Source of the DNA: Clostridiaceae bacterium
Lineage (GTDB): Bacteria; Bacillota; Clostridia; Lachnospirales; Lachnospiraceae
DNA length: 64,000 bases
Assembly (NCBI GenBank): GCA_018378255.1
Contig: JAGZXV010000001.1
Coordinates: forward strand, 62,001 to 126,000
Direction: 5' to 3'
Positions within the stretch are counted from its first letter, which is position 1. The number at the start of each line of letters is the position of its first letter. This document shows positions 41,040 through 49,997 of the stretch, piece by piece. The notes under the pieces were generated by a model. That model was given only the letters and a program-made list of their open reading frames with translations, had not been told where the DNA came from and did no database searches. The translations under genes and the position numbers were made by a program.

Positions 41040-41130
41040 CTGTGACGTTAGATTGAAGTGTCGATAGCCAAAGCCCCGGTGGAGACATTTTCAGATATAA
41101 AGTTAGCAGATAACAGTTGATTTTTATAGG
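41040..41130 (+). ncRNA. rplM leader (candidate L13-type regulatory RNA)
   Basis: The leader of about 100 nt between the promoter and rplM carries TGTC (41058-41061) and GACA (41084-41087) arms around a GC-rich AGCC/GGTG core. Firmicute rplM genes often have an L13 leader RNA that senses the protein. Position fits, but I cannot confirm the family consensus by eye. Confidence 0.4.
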
Positions 41131-41140
41131 AGGTTAACCA

Positions 41141-41575
41141 ATGAAGAGTTTTATGGCTAGTCCAGCAACAATTGAAAGAAAATGGTACGTAGTTGACGCT
41201 ACAGGATATACATTAGGACGTTTGGCATCTGAGGTAGCTAAGGTTTTAAGAGGAAAGAATAAACCGATCTTTACACCACACATGGATTGCGGCGATTACG
41301 TGATCGTTGTTAACGCAGATCAGATCAAAGTAACAGGAAAGAAATTAGACCAGAAGATCTATTACAACCACTCAGATTACGTTGGCGGTATGAAAGAAAC
41401 CACTTTACGTGAGATGATGGCTAAAAAGCCTGAAAAAGTTATGGAATTAGCAGTTAAGGGTATGCTTCCAAAGGGACCTTTAGGAAGAAGTATGATGACA
41501 AAACTTCATGTATATGCAGGACCAGAGCATGAACAGGCTGCTCAGAAACCAGAAGTTTTAGAAATCAAATTTTAA
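41141..41575 (+). CDS. rplM: 50S ribosomal protein L13
   Basis: 144 residues: ERKWYVVDATGYTLGRLASE, FTPHMDCGDYVIVVNADQIK and MLPKGPLGRSMMTKLHVYAG. An early 50S assembly protein. AGGAGG 9 nt before ATG; own promoter. Confidence 0.98.
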   Translation: MKSFMASPATIERKWYVVDATGYTLGRLASEVAKVLRGKNKPIFTPHMDCGDYVIVVNADQIKVTGKKLDQKIYYNHSDYVGGMKETTLREMMAKKPEKVMELAVKGMLPKGPLGRSMMTKLHVYAGPEHEQAAQKPEVLEIKF

Positions 41576-41603
41576 TTAAAGGCGCTGAAAGGAGGAAGTA
41601 ATC

Positions 41604-41996
41604 ATGGCAAATTCAAAATTTTACGGAACAGGCAGAAGAAAAAAATCTATCGCTAGAGTATATTTAGTACCAGGTACAGGTAAGATCACAATCAATAAGA
41701 GAGATATTGATGAGTATCTTGGTCTTGAAACATTAAAGGTTGTAGTTCGTCAGCCGCTTGTTGCTACAGAGACAAACGACAAATTCGATGTATTGGTTAA
41801 CGTTCATGGCGGCGGTTTCACCGGACAGGCCGGTGCAATCAGACATGGTATCTCAAGAGCTTTATTACAGGCAGACGCAGATTTCCGTCCGATCCTGAAA
41901 AAAGCTGGTTATTTAACCAGAGATCCAAGAATGAAAGAAAGAAAGAAATACGGCTTGAAGGCTGCTCGTCGTGCACCACAGTTCTCCAAGAGATAA
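41604..41996 (+). CDS. rpsI: 30S ribosomal protein S9
   Basis: 130 residues: KFYGTGRRKKSIARVYLVPG, GGGFTGQAGAIRHGISRALL and the C-terminal tail RRAPQFSKR, which reaches the P-site tRNA. AAAGGAGG precedes ATG; cotranscribed with rplM and ended by a very strong terminator. Confidence 0.98.
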   Translation: MANSKFYGTGRRKKSIARVYLVPGTGKITINKRDIDEYLGLETLKVVVRQPLVATETNDKFDVLVNVHGGGFTGQAGAIRHGISRALLQADADFRPILKKAGYLTRDPRMKERKKYGLKAARRAPQFSKR

Positions 41997-42021
41997 TAAG
42001 AAGCTTTATAAGACAATTATC

Positions 42022-42060
42022 AGAACCCTTGAAAACACAGTGTTTTCAAGGGTTCTTTCA
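42022..42060 (+). terminator. Terminator of rplM-rpsI
   Basis: A 16-bp perfect stem, AGAACCCTTGAAAACA (42022-42037) with its complement at 42041-42056, loop CAG, then TTC. Long perfect stem, short T-run. Confidence 0.85.
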
Positions 42061-42202
42061 TATCCCGGAAAGTCTTAACACAGTAGGAAAACACATGGAT
42101 GGCCCGGTAACGGCGTCCGGACACTTAAGATAGGTAATAGTAATATGCCTGCAATTGTAGTATAATTATATTCGGCCGGTTTTAGAAACAGGAGGATAAA
42201 CA

Positions 42203-43054
42203 ATGAATCCCATGATTAAATACAGAGGCGGAAAGTCAAAGGAAATACCTTATTTTATTGACAGGATTCCGCCTGATTACGATAGATATATAGAACCTTT
42301 TTTTGGCGGGGGAGCTCTTTACTTTTATCTGGAGCCAAAGAGGGCCGTTATCAATGACGTAAATACGAGATTAGCTGCATTCTACAAAGAGATGAAAGAG
42401 TGTTATCCCCAGGCCAGGGTTCAGTTAGATGAGATACAAAAGGTGTACGAAGAAAACCAACGGCAGTATGAGACATTAAAAAAAGAACATCCGGATGAGC
42501 ACATAGAGAATAAAAACGAGGCATTTTACTATTGGATGAGGGACATGTTTAACCATAAAACAGAAGCAGTATATCTGGATGCCGTTATTTATTTCTTCAT
42601 CAATAAGACCGCTTATTCGGGGATGATAAGGTATAACGCCAACGGAGAGTACAATGTCCCTTTCGGCAGGTATAAGAATTTCAATACGAAGCTGATTACG
42701 GACGGACATTATGATCTGCTGGGGAGAACAGATATTTTTAATTGTGATTATTCTGAAATCTTTAATATGGCAGGGGCGGGCGATTTTATGTTTCTGGACC
42801 CTCCGTATGACTGTGTGTTCAGTGATTACGGCAACGAAACATACAAAAATGGGTTTGGTGAGGAAGAACATAGACGGCTTGCAAATGACTTTAAAAATCT
42901 GTCCTGTAAAACCCTTTTAGTTATCGGGAAAACGCCGCTTACAAAAGAGCTGTATGGCAGCCACATTATTGACGAATATGATAAGTCCTATGCGGTTAAC
43001 ATCAGAAACAGGTTTAAAACGGATGCAAAACATATTATTGTGACAAACTACTAA
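42203..43054 (+). CDS. DNA adenine methylase, D12 class (Dam/M.DpnII-like)
   Basis: 283 residues. SAM-binding KYRGGKSKEIP and EPFFGGGALYFYL at the N-terminus and catalytic DFMFLDPPYDCVFSDYG (DPPY) at about residue 200, the order of alpha-class N6-adenine methyltransferases. The central part (about 75-170) is the target-recognition insert. RBS AGGAGG 8 nt upstream; a lone TATAAT at 42161-42166 is the best -10. The next gene, 71 bp on, may be the partner nuclease. Could also be an orphan Dam; the recognition sequence is unknown. Confidence 0.92.
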   Translation: MNPMIKYRGGKSKEIPYFIDRIPPDYDRYIEPFFGGGALYFYLEPKRAVINDVNTRLAAFYKEMKECYPQARVQLDEIQKVYEENQRQYETLKKEHPDEHIENKNEAFYYWMRDMFNHKTEAVYLDAVIYFFINKTAYSGMIRYNANGEYNVPFGRYKNFNTKLITDGHYDLLGRTDIFNCDYSEIFNMAGAGDFMFLDPPYDCVFSDYGNETYKNGFGEEEHRRLANDFKNLSCKTLLVIGKTPLTKELYGSHIIDEYDKSYAVNIRNRFKTDAKHIIVTNY

Positions 43055-43065
43055 ATGGGGACTGA

Positions 43066-43091
43066 GGTTAACTGAGGGCGGTTAACTGAGG
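43066..43091. repeat. Short tandem repeat with two GTTAAC palindromes
   Basis: GGTTAACTGAGG at 43066-43077 recurs at 43080-43091 (period 14 bp) in the gap between the methylase and the next gene. Could be a binding site for a regulator or simply a chance duplication. Confidence 0.6.
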
Positions 43092-43125
43092 TGTACTGGG
43101 CAGATGAGATTGGAGGAGGTACAGA

Positions 43126-43785
43126 ATGCTGAGCTGTAAAGCGGATTTAAAGAAGCTGGATGACGCCAGCTTAAGATGCGGGGAATGCAAAAAATGTTTG
43201 GGAATATCAAAACTTGATTACCCGTTTGTCAGGGATTTACGAAATTCCGATGACCTTGTGAAAGAATTGATGCGGTATGTGGAAGAAAATACAGGATATG
43301 TATGCAGGAGAACAAAGATCGACAAAAACCCGGATATTAACGTTTATAAAGATGAAAGCTGCCGGGAATTATTGTGCAGAATTGAAGCAAAATTTTTAGA
43401 GGGACAGGCTTTTATGAAAGCAAAGACAAAACTTGGCCTGTATCCAAAAGAGGCTTTGGTCGTCGATGAACCCAAATTGCTGAGTTATTTTCAGTGTAAA
43501 GACAGCGATAGGAGAGCCGGTAAAAACATTCCGATTTTTGTGGTTTGGAGATATGACAGGCCCTGTGATGATGTGGGCGGAGTCGTGGTGTTCCAGGAAA
43601 TTGACGAACTCAGGCGGTTACATAGTTTATATGGTGATTCAAGAGCATTTTGCCGCCGCATAGGGGAAAATGACTATCAAAACGGCGCGAGGATGGGAGT
43701 CATCGATAAATATCACTACTCTCTGAGGGAATGCGAACCGGTTGAAGCTTTAATTCCGATGATAAATAAAATTGAAAACAGTTAA
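43126..43785 (+). CDS. Unknown protein next to a D12 methylase; candidate type II restriction endonuclease
   Basis: 219 residues, not recognised by family. N-terminal Cys motif CGECKKCLG; then RTKIDKNPDINVY, and CRIEAKFLEGQAFMKAKTKL, where Asp followed by Glu-x-Lys fits a PD-(D/E)xK nuclease core, then the hydrophobic strand IPIFVVWRYDRP. Size and position directly after a D12 methylase support a restriction enzyme role by inference. Strong GGAGGAGG before ATG 43126. A DNA-binding accessory protein is the main alternative. Confidence 0.6.
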   Translation: MLSCKADLKKLDDASLRCGECKKCLGISKLDYPFVRDLRNSDDLVKELMRYVEENTGYVCRRTKIDKNPDINVYKDESCRELLCRIEAKFLEGQAFMKAKTKLGLYPKEALVVDEPKLLSYFQCKDSDRRAGKNIPIFVVWRYDRPCDDVGGVVVFQEIDELRRLHSLYGDSRAFCRRIGENDYQNGARMGVIDKYHYSLRECEPVEALIPMINKIENS

Positions 43786-43808
43786 TAAAATGTAAAGGAA
43801 GTAGTCAT

Positions 43809-45011
43809 ATGAAATACCGTACCCGCTACCGCTGTTTCTTTTTAACACTTGTTTTATTCAATCTGGCGGCCAATTTTGCCCATCCGGTGACACCGACGCT
43901 GATTAAAGATTTAAATCTTCATGATTACATGTTCGGCGCGGCTTTAGCGGCTATGCTGTTCACCAATTTCCTGCTGTCGCCTTTCTGGGGGAAGATCAAC
44001 ACCTATCTTTCGTCAAAAGTGTCCATGCTGATCTGCAGCTGCGGTTACGGAGCGGCCCAGATGTTTTTTGCCGTATCGGTTACGGAGCCTCAGATTCTGG
44101 CGGCCAGGCTGTTTGCGGGAATTTTTACGGGCGGAGTATTTACCAGTTTCCTGACCTATGTGGTCAATACATCGACCAATGAGGACCGGGGACGGAATCT
44201 GGCCATCAGCGCAACGATTCAGAGTGTGGCCAGCGCATTTGGATATATGATCGGCGGATTTTTAGGGGAGATTTCCGTGATGCTGACCTTTATGAGCCAG
44301 GCGGCAATTTTGTGCGGGTGCGGAATTCTGTTCTTTTTATTGTGCGTGCCTGATAATGGAACGGATTTAAGGACGATTTCACTTTCTTCTTTTGCAAAAG
44401 AGGCCAATCCGCTGAATGCGATTCTGGATGGACGGAAGTTTATGTGCGCGGCCTTTGCCATGCTCTTTCTTGTCAATGTGCTGATGAATATAGGCTTTAC
44501 CTCCTTTGACCAGGCGTTTAACTATTATCTGAAGGACGTGCTGGGGCTGACCTCTTCCTATAACGGGATGATTAAGGCAGTGGTAGGTTTGATCTCGTTT
44601 GTTTCCAATATGACATTGTGTATCTGGATTATGAAGAAAAAACAGGTGAAGAAGATTGTTGTTTTGGTGATTCTGGTGTGTACGGCAGGGGCATTGGGCA
44701 CGATTGTTTCGGTAAAGATTCCGCTGATGATCGGATTCAGCATTCTTTTGTATGCGGCTAATTTTGTAAGTGTGCCTTTGATCCAGGATCTGGTTGCCAA
44801 TCAGGCTGCACAGGAGCAGCAGAACCTGGTTATGGGATTTTATAATGCGACGAAGAATATAGGGGGAATGGCAGGTTCCCTGACTGCAGGATTTATCTAC
44901 GCCATCAATGCAAAGCTGCCTTTTATAAGCACCATGGTGATGTTTGGAGCGGCGGCAGTGGTGATGGGGATTTATGCCTGCTGGAAAGAAACAAAGCAGA
45001 AAGATGGATAA
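43809..45011 (+). CDS. Major facilitator superfamily transporter
   Basis: 400 residues, about 12 membrane segments. The first helices contain NLAANFAHPVTPTLIKDLN; the loop after helix 2 (SPFWGKINTYLSSKVSM) is a weak MFS motif A and RGRNLAISATIQSVASAFGY a drug-antiporter-like helix 5 region. Likely an exporter of a small molecule, substrate unknown. Starts 24 bp after the candidate nuclease with AAAGGAAG; it interrupts two restriction-modification-type loci. Confidence 0.88.
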   Translation: MKYRTRYRCFFLTLVLFNLAANFAHPVTPTLIKDLNLHDYMFGAALAAMLFTNFLLSPFWGKINTYLSSKVSMLICSCGYGAAQMFFAVSVTEPQILAARLFAGIFTGGVFTSFLTYVVNTSTNEDRGRNLAISATIQSVASAFGYMIGGFLGEISVMLTFMSQAAILCGCGILFFLLCVPDNGTDLRTISLSSFAKEANPLNAILDGRKFMCAAFAMLFLVNVLMNIGFTSFDQAFNYYLKDVLGLTSSYNGMIKAVVGLISFVSNMTLCIWIMKKKQVKKIVVLVILVCTAGALGTIVSVKIPLMIGFSILLYAANFVSVPLIQDLVANQAAQEQQNLVMGFYNATKNIGGMAGSLTAGFIYAINAKLPFISTMVMFGAAAVVMGIYACWKETKQKDG

Positions 45012-45052
45012 ATATGGATGGCTGGTAAATGATTCTGAGACGGAATTTCTGC

Positions 45053-45081
45053 CTGACAGATATCTTTTTCAATGATATAAT
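45053..45081 (+). promoter_or_regulatory. Sigma-A promoter of the fused R-M gene
   Basis: CTGACA (45053-45058), 17-bp spacer, TATAAT (45076-45081), 38 bp before the start codon. Confidence 0.8.
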
Positions 45082-45119
45082 AGGGAGTATGTATTTTACA
45101 GCGTGAAAGGAAACGATGG

Positions 45120-48100
45120 ATGAGAAACATAGCGGAATATGTTGAGGGATATAAAAAGAAAGCGGAAGCCTTCGTGAATGAAGAAGAGGTCCGGATCGGC
45201 ACGAATGAGCTGATAAAAGAACTGATTAAGGATTTCGGAATCGCTTCATTGGACGAAAGCCATGAGACAACGTCTGTTCATGGCGGGCGGGCAGACAGTA
45301 TCTACTCCGATATCATTATTGAATATAAAATAAAAGGGACATTTAAGGGTAAAAAGGGCCGGGATGAAGCCGTTTACGGCCGGGATGCTAAAGATCATGG
45401 CCTGAAACATTATCTGATTAATTTTACATTGGACGAATATGCGGCCGGAACCATTGACGATGCCATTTTCTGCAGCAGGATTGTGAATAAGGTGGGAATC
45501 GGTTTTGACGGGCAGGCCATGATCATAGCCAGGTATGTTCCTGACGGGACGCCTCAGGAGATTTTTTCGGATAAGAAAACCAAAAAACTGCCGAAGCAGC
45601 TTTCAGATAAACTGCCTCTCAGGCTTGTGGTGGAATACATAGATGATCTGGAAACCGCGTTTAAAAAGATGGTGCTGCTTCTTCGGTCGACCGGCAGATA
45701 CTGCCTTTCTTCCTCCAACCTGATTAAGGAATTCGGGCCGGGTTCAGCGATATGCCGGGATACGATCAAATATCTGTACGGCGAATTGGAGAAAGAATAC
45801 AGGTGCAATTCGCAGATCAATACCCTTTACCGGGAGTGGCTGAGGATTTTCGGTGATATCTATGGGAAGAAGGAGACGGATTTCACCCAGTACAGGGCGT
45901 CACTGGCCAAGATGTACGGGATGAAGGAGAATCTGGATCCGCAGAAGACGTTGTTTATCATACAGACTTATTATAATATTGTGCTGAAGCTCCTGATCTT
46001 TAAACTGCTGGAGTCATTGACCGACCCGACCAGAAAGTCCGGGGCGATGAGCAATATGCAGGAAATCAGGTCCTTGTTTGCCGGAGATTCTTATACCAAG
46101 GTGGAAGTGGACAATTTCTTTGAGGTGCATTTTTTTGAATGGTTTCTGTTTGACGGGGAGTTCGAACAGAGATATATCAATGATATTGAAATCAAGCTGG
46201 ATAATTTTGAGACAACCACTTCTGTTATAAAGAGTGAGGTGGTGGAAGACGTTCTCAGGGATGTCTATGCCAATCTGATTCCCACGGATCTGAGGCATTT
46301 GATGGGGGAATATTATACCTGCGGATGGTTGGTGGATTTTACCCTGAATAAGGTGAAGTATGAGGGGGAGAGAGGGATTTCCCTTTTGGATCCCACCTGC
46401 GGAAGCGGGTCATTTATCACCCATGCCATTAAGCGGTTCAGGCAGAAGAACAGCGGGGATCTGACCAATGATCAGATTATTGAGGAAGCGACTAAAAATA
46501 TAGCGGGCTATGATATCAACCCGATTGCAGTAATTTCTGCAAAAACCAACTATCTGCTGTCGCTGGGCGACATATCAACCTATGAAAAAGCCATCTCCCT
46601 GCCTGTTTATATGTGTGATTCTGTATTGGTTCCCACCGTATATGCGAAGCAGAATAAGGCGGATCACTGTATTAAAGTGAAAACTGTGGTGGGCACCTTT
46701 GAGATTCCGGTGATGAAGGACAGGGCTCAGAGCGATTTGCTGTTAAATAAGGTTTATGAGTGCATTTATAAAGAGTATACCTTTGACCAGTTCTATGAGC
46801 TGACAATCAGGGAAAAGCAGCTTGATTATGACGGGATTGACATGACGTTGGTTCAGAAGTTTTATGAAAAGATACTGGATCTGCACCAGAAGGGGAAAAA
46901 CGGATTCTGGGGCGTCATATTGAAAAATGCGTTTGCGCCTTTATTCGCGAAAGATGGTTTTGATATCGTGATCGGCAATCCGCCGTGGATCGGCTGGAAA
47001 TCCATGTCCGATACCTACCGGAAACAGACCCTGGACGTATGGCTGAGCTATGATATATTTGAAAAGAGCGCCTACGATAAGATCACATCCCACGACGACT
47101 TTGCCATGGCGGTTGTCTATGTTTCTATGGATCATTATGTGAAGGAGAACGGGAAAATCGGGTTTGTGCTGCCGCAGACATTTGTCAAGTCGCCGAAGGG
47201 GGGAGAGGGCTTCCGCAAATTTGTAATTACCAGGGATGGAATGTCGGTTCCGTTCTGTATTGAAGAAGTCTATGATATGGATGCTATCAAACCGTTCCGT
47301 AAATTTGCAACCAATAAAGCGTCTGTGATGATCTTTCAGAAGAATAAAAAGATGGTCTACCCCATGCATCATTATTATCTCTGCCTTCCGGCCAAGCCGA
47401 AGGAGGTTGTGGATCATTATGATACATTTGCGGACGCCATGGGTAAGATCAGGATGGAAAAACAGTCGGCCAAGCCTGTCAGAGCAGACGATGACAGAAG
47501 TCCGTGGCTGACATTTGAGGAGAAGGAACTTACAGTTACGGATAAATACCGGGGGCAGTCAGCCTATAAAGGCAGAAAAGGGGTGGAGCCCTGCGGGGCG
47601 AAGGGAACCTATCTGGTGGAGATCAAAGGGGCCAAAGGGGATTATGTGCTGATTGAGAACCTGGTTGAACGGGCCAGGCTTCAAAAGGCCAAAGACCTGG
47701 GGGTTCATCCGGGGCTGGTGGAAAAGGAGCTGGTCTATCCCATGATCGGCGGACGGAATATCAGCAAATGGGGCATTAATTCCAATCTGCACATGGTAGT
47801 TCCTCATAATAGTTCCGGCGAAGGCATATACCGGGGAATGGATGAAGGCGTTTTAAAGGTCAATTATCCGAAAACATATGAATGGCTGTTTTATTTTAAG
47901 GAACTCTTGTTAGAGACGCGGGTACGGAACGCCAAGTTTTTTGATCCGGAGCAGTTTCCATGGTACAGGCTGGATAATGTGGGGGATTACACGTTCTGCA
48001 ATTATCATGTGGTGTGGAGAGAGCAGTGCAAGTCCATGACTGCATGTGTGATCGGTTCCATCGACGATCCTGATCTGGGGAAAAAGGTGGTGGTTACGGA

Positions 48101-48395
48101 TTCCAAGGTTCTGTCCTGCGCATCCGATAATTTGAGAGAGGTGCATTATATCTGCGCCATCATCAATTCGCCGAGAATTATTAGCATCATAGACGCTTAT
48201 ACCATCGATACCCAGCGTGGGGTGGATATCCTGAACAATATCGCAATTCCCCAATATGATCCGCAAAATCCGGTTCATGGCCAGCTGGCGGACTGTTCCA
48301 TCAGAGCTCATGAGTTATTTTTGACAGGAGATAAAGATGGAATTGCAGAAACAGAGAGTGAGATCGACAGGCTGGTGGAGCTGCTGTTTGTATGA
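45120..48395 (+). CDS. Fused restriction-modification enzyme (type IIG/Eco57I-like, N6-adenine)
   Basis: 1091 residues. The N-terminal part holds a probable nuclease core, GRADSIYSDIIIEYKIKG (Asp ... Glu-x-Lys), residues 55-75. A helical linker leads to the methyltransferase: motif I LLDPTCGSGSFITHAIKRF around 420, AGYDINPIAVISAKTNYLLS, and the catalytic GFDIVIGNPPWIGWKS (NPPW) around 617. The remaining 350 residues, including GGRNISKWG and YTIDTQRGVDILNNI, resemble target-recognition and specificity parts. One polypeptide therefore cuts and methylates. ATG 45120 has AAAGGAAA upstream. It has its own promoter. Confidence 0.88.
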   Translation: MRNIAEYVEGYKKKAEAFVNEEEVRIGTNELIKELIKDFGIASLDESHETTSVHGGRADSIYSDIIIEYKIKGTFKGKKGRDEAVYGRDAKDHGLKHYLINFTLDEYAAGTIDDAIFCSRIVNKVGIGFDGQAMIIARYVPDGTPQEIFSDKKTKKLPKQLSDKLPLRLVVEYIDDLETAFKKMVLLLRSTGRYCLSSSNLIKEFGPGSAICRDTIKYLYGELEKEYRCNSQINTLYREWLRIFGDIYGKKETDFTQYRASLAKMYGMKENLDPQKTLFIIQTYYNIVLKLLIFKLLESLTDPTRKSGAMSNMQEIRSLFAGDSYTKVEVDNFFEVHFFEWFLFDGEFEQRYINDIEIKLDNFETTTSVIKSEVVEDVLRDVYANLIPTDLRHLMGEYYTCGWLVDFTLNKVKYEGERGISLLDPTCGSGSFITHAIKRFRQKNSGDLTNDQIIEEATKNIAGYDINPIAVISAKTNYLLSLGDISTYEKAISLPVYMCDSVLVPTVYAKQNKADHCIKVKTVVGTFEIPVMKDRAQSDLLLNKVYECIYKEYTFDQFYELTIREKQLDYDGIDMTLVQKFYEKILDLHQKGKNGFWGVILKNAFAPLFAKDGFDIVIGNPPWIGWKSMSDTYRKQTLDVWLSYDIFEKSAYDKITSHDDFAMAVVYVSMDHYVKENGKIGFVLPQTFVKSPKGGEGFRKFVITRDGMSVPFCIEEVYDMDAIKPFRKFATNKASVMIFQKNKKMVYPMHHYYLCLPAKPKEVVDHYDTFADAMGKIRMEKQSAKPVRADDDRSPWLTFEEKELTVTDKYRGQSAYKGRKGVEPCGAKGTYLVEIKGAKGDYVLIENLVERARLQKAKDLGVHPGLVEKELVYPMIGGRNISKWGINSNLHMVVPHNSSGEGIYRGMDEGVLKVNYPKTYEWLFYFKELLLETRVRNAKFFDPEQFPWYRLDNVGDYTFCNYHVVWREQCKSMTACVIGSIDDPDLGKKVVVTDSKVLSCASDNLREVHYICAIINSPRIISIIDAYTIDTQRGVDILNNIAIPQYDPQNPVHGQLADCSIRAHELFLTGDKDGIAETESEIDRLVELLFV

Positions 48396-48434
48396 CATGC
48401 AGCTGTGGCTGACCTTTAATAAGGATGTGGTGTG

Positions 48435-49274
48435 ATGAGAATATTGATTACCGGAGGAAACGGATTTTTAGGTTCCAGGCTCATACGCCGTTATGAGAGC
48501 TGTTACCGGCTGTATGCGCCGGGACGCGCCCGGATGGATATTACGGACGGAGAACGGGTGATGCGTGAATTCCATTCTTTCCATCCGGATGCGGTAATTC
48601 ACTGTGGGGCGGTATCGGATACAAAGGCCTGTGAGCTGGACCCTCTGCGGTCTACAGAGATCAATGTAAAGGGCAGTGAGAATATTGCCCTGGCGTGCAG
48701 AGATGTGGGGGCAAAGCTCATTTTCTGCAGTTCAGACCAGGTTTATTCGGAGAGTGAGGAGCGGTGTCCCCATGGGGAGGCGGAGGAACTCTTTCCGGCC
48801 AGGGCCTATGGCAGGCAGAAGCTAAAAGCCGAACGGATCTGCGCCGGGATTAACCCGGACACAGTCAGCCTGCGCCTGAGCTGGATGTATGACCGGAATA
48901 CGGACTTGTCCCGGGAACACGGCAACCTGGCGGCAGCTCTCTGCCAGCGGTTTGCGGCGGGAGAGAAAGCGTCCTATCCTGTTTTTGATTATAGAAGCAT
49001 TACGAATGTGTGGGAAGTGGTGGAGAATCTGGAACCTGCCCTCAGACTTCCTGCCGGAGTATATAACTTTGGAAGTGAGAACCATAAAAGCACCTATGAA
49101 GCGGCTGCCGCGATGGCGCGGGCCATGGGAGTGCCTGATGGATTCGTTCTGGAAGACCGGGAATCCTTTGCAAAAAGACCGAGGAATCTTAGAATGGATA
49201 CCGGAAAGATCAGGGAATATGGAATTGAATTTCTGACAACTTCAGATGGAATTGAGGCGGCTTTTAAAACGTGA
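48435..49274 (+). CDS. NAD(P)-dependent sugar epimerase/dTDP-4-dehydrorhamnose reductase-like (RmlD family)
   Basis: 279 residues. Rossmann motif ILITGGNGFLGSRLIRRY at the N-terminus, CGAVSDTKACELDPLRSTEI, FCSSDQVYSESEE and catalytic AYGRQKLKAE (Tyr-x3-Lys), with DYRSITNVWEV in the substrate domain, as in RmlD-type short extended dehydrogenases. Lone copy, no rhamnose genes nearby, so substrate unknown. ATG 48435 with AAGGA 9 nt upstream is preferred to the GTG at 48432. It lies 39 bp after the R-M gene and may be cotranscribed. Its last codons form half of a terminator stem. Confidence 0.82.
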   Translation: MRILITGGNGFLGSRLIRRYESCYRLYAPGRARMDITDGERVMREFHSFHPDAVIHCGAVSDTKACELDPLRSTEINVKGSENIALACRDVGAKLIFCSSDQVYSESEERCPHGEAEELFPARAYGRQKLKAERICAGINPDTVSLRLSWMYDRNTDLSREHGNLAAALCQRFAAGEKASYPVFDYRSITNVWEVVENLEPALRLPAGVYNFGSENHKSTYEAAAAMARAMGVPDGFVLEDRESFAKRPRNLRMDTGKIREYGIEFLTTSDGIEAAFKT

Positions 49275-49292
49275 CAAGCCGCCTCAATTCCA
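49247..49292. terminator. Bidirectional terminator-like stem overlapping the epimerase stop codon
   Basis: TGGAATTGAGGCGGCTT (49247-49263, coding) pairs with its exact complement at 49276-49292; the 12-nt loop contains the stop codon. The stem is 17 bp and perfect but has only a weak T-run on either side. It can serve both this gene and the minus-strand gene ending at 49316. Confidence 0.75.
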
Positions 49293-49315
49293 TTTATCAT
49301 ATCAATCCGGCCGTT

Positions 49316-49669
49316 TCAGCCGCGCTGCCAGATTAACTGCCCGCCTAATACGACACGGTCTATCCCCTCTAAATCAACAGATGTCTGGTAACTACCTTCC
49401 GTAAACAGGGGCGATACAAGAACCTTCCGCGCGCTGATAAACAACGTCCCATCAGTTTCCTTAAAACGCCAGTTCCTGAGCGCCACAGCAGATTCCAAGG
49501 CGTCTACTCTTAATTCCAAGGTTTCATCATTAACAGAAGAAACACAGCGCATCTGAATACCGTCAATGGGCTCACCAATGATATAAAGATCACATAAAAC
49601 GTATAAAATGACGCCTGTCAAGATCCCAAATACTGCAAGCACTTTGGGTTTCCAGCTTTTATTTTTCAT
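49316..49669 (-). CDS. Small membrane-anchored protein of unknown function
   Basis: 117 residues. One N-terminal membrane segment (KVLAVFGILTGVILYVLCDLY) followed by an external domain: GIQMRCVSSVNDETLELRVD, then WRFKETDGTLFISARKVLVS. No known motif. Ribosome binding site AGGAGGAAAA on the coding strand before ATG 49669. It faces the epimerase gene. Confidence 0.7.
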   Translation of the reverse strand: MKNKSWKPKVLAVFGILTGVILYVLCDLYIIGEPIDGIQMRCVSSVNDETLELRVDALESAVALRNWRFKETDGTLFISARKVLVSPLFTEGSYQTSVDLEGIDRVVLGGQLIWQRG

Positions 49670-49997
49670 ATGCGTTTTCCTCCTGTCGGTAAACTCACTA
49701 CATCTATTTTTATTATTCTAATAGTTCCATGCTCCAATGTCAATTTATTAACTGTCCCTGTTTATATTTTTTGTTATCAAATTCCAGTACAATATTCTAA
49801 AAAATAAATAGCTTGGAATTGGTTATGAAAGAACGTTTCCCTCATGAAAACAACAATAATTGTTAGCTGTTTTGCCGTAATTGACTGACATACATCCCAC
49901 AAAATGTTAAATCTAAAAAAAATATAAAATTTTTCTGTATTTTTACGAAAGCCTATGCTATAATGACACATGAATATATACATTAGGAGGAAATATT
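49670..49997. other. AT-rich divergent intergenic region
   Basis: 328 bp between divergent small-protein genes. Apart from an extended -10 promoter (TGCTATAAT, 49956-49964) for the rightward gene I see no hairpin, repeat or reading frame worth calling; long runs of A and T dominate. Confidence 0.6.
49956..49964 (+). promoter_or_regulatory. Extended -10 promoter
   Basis: TG-C-TATAAT without a good -35 hexamer, 33 bp before ATG 49998. Confidence 0.65.
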
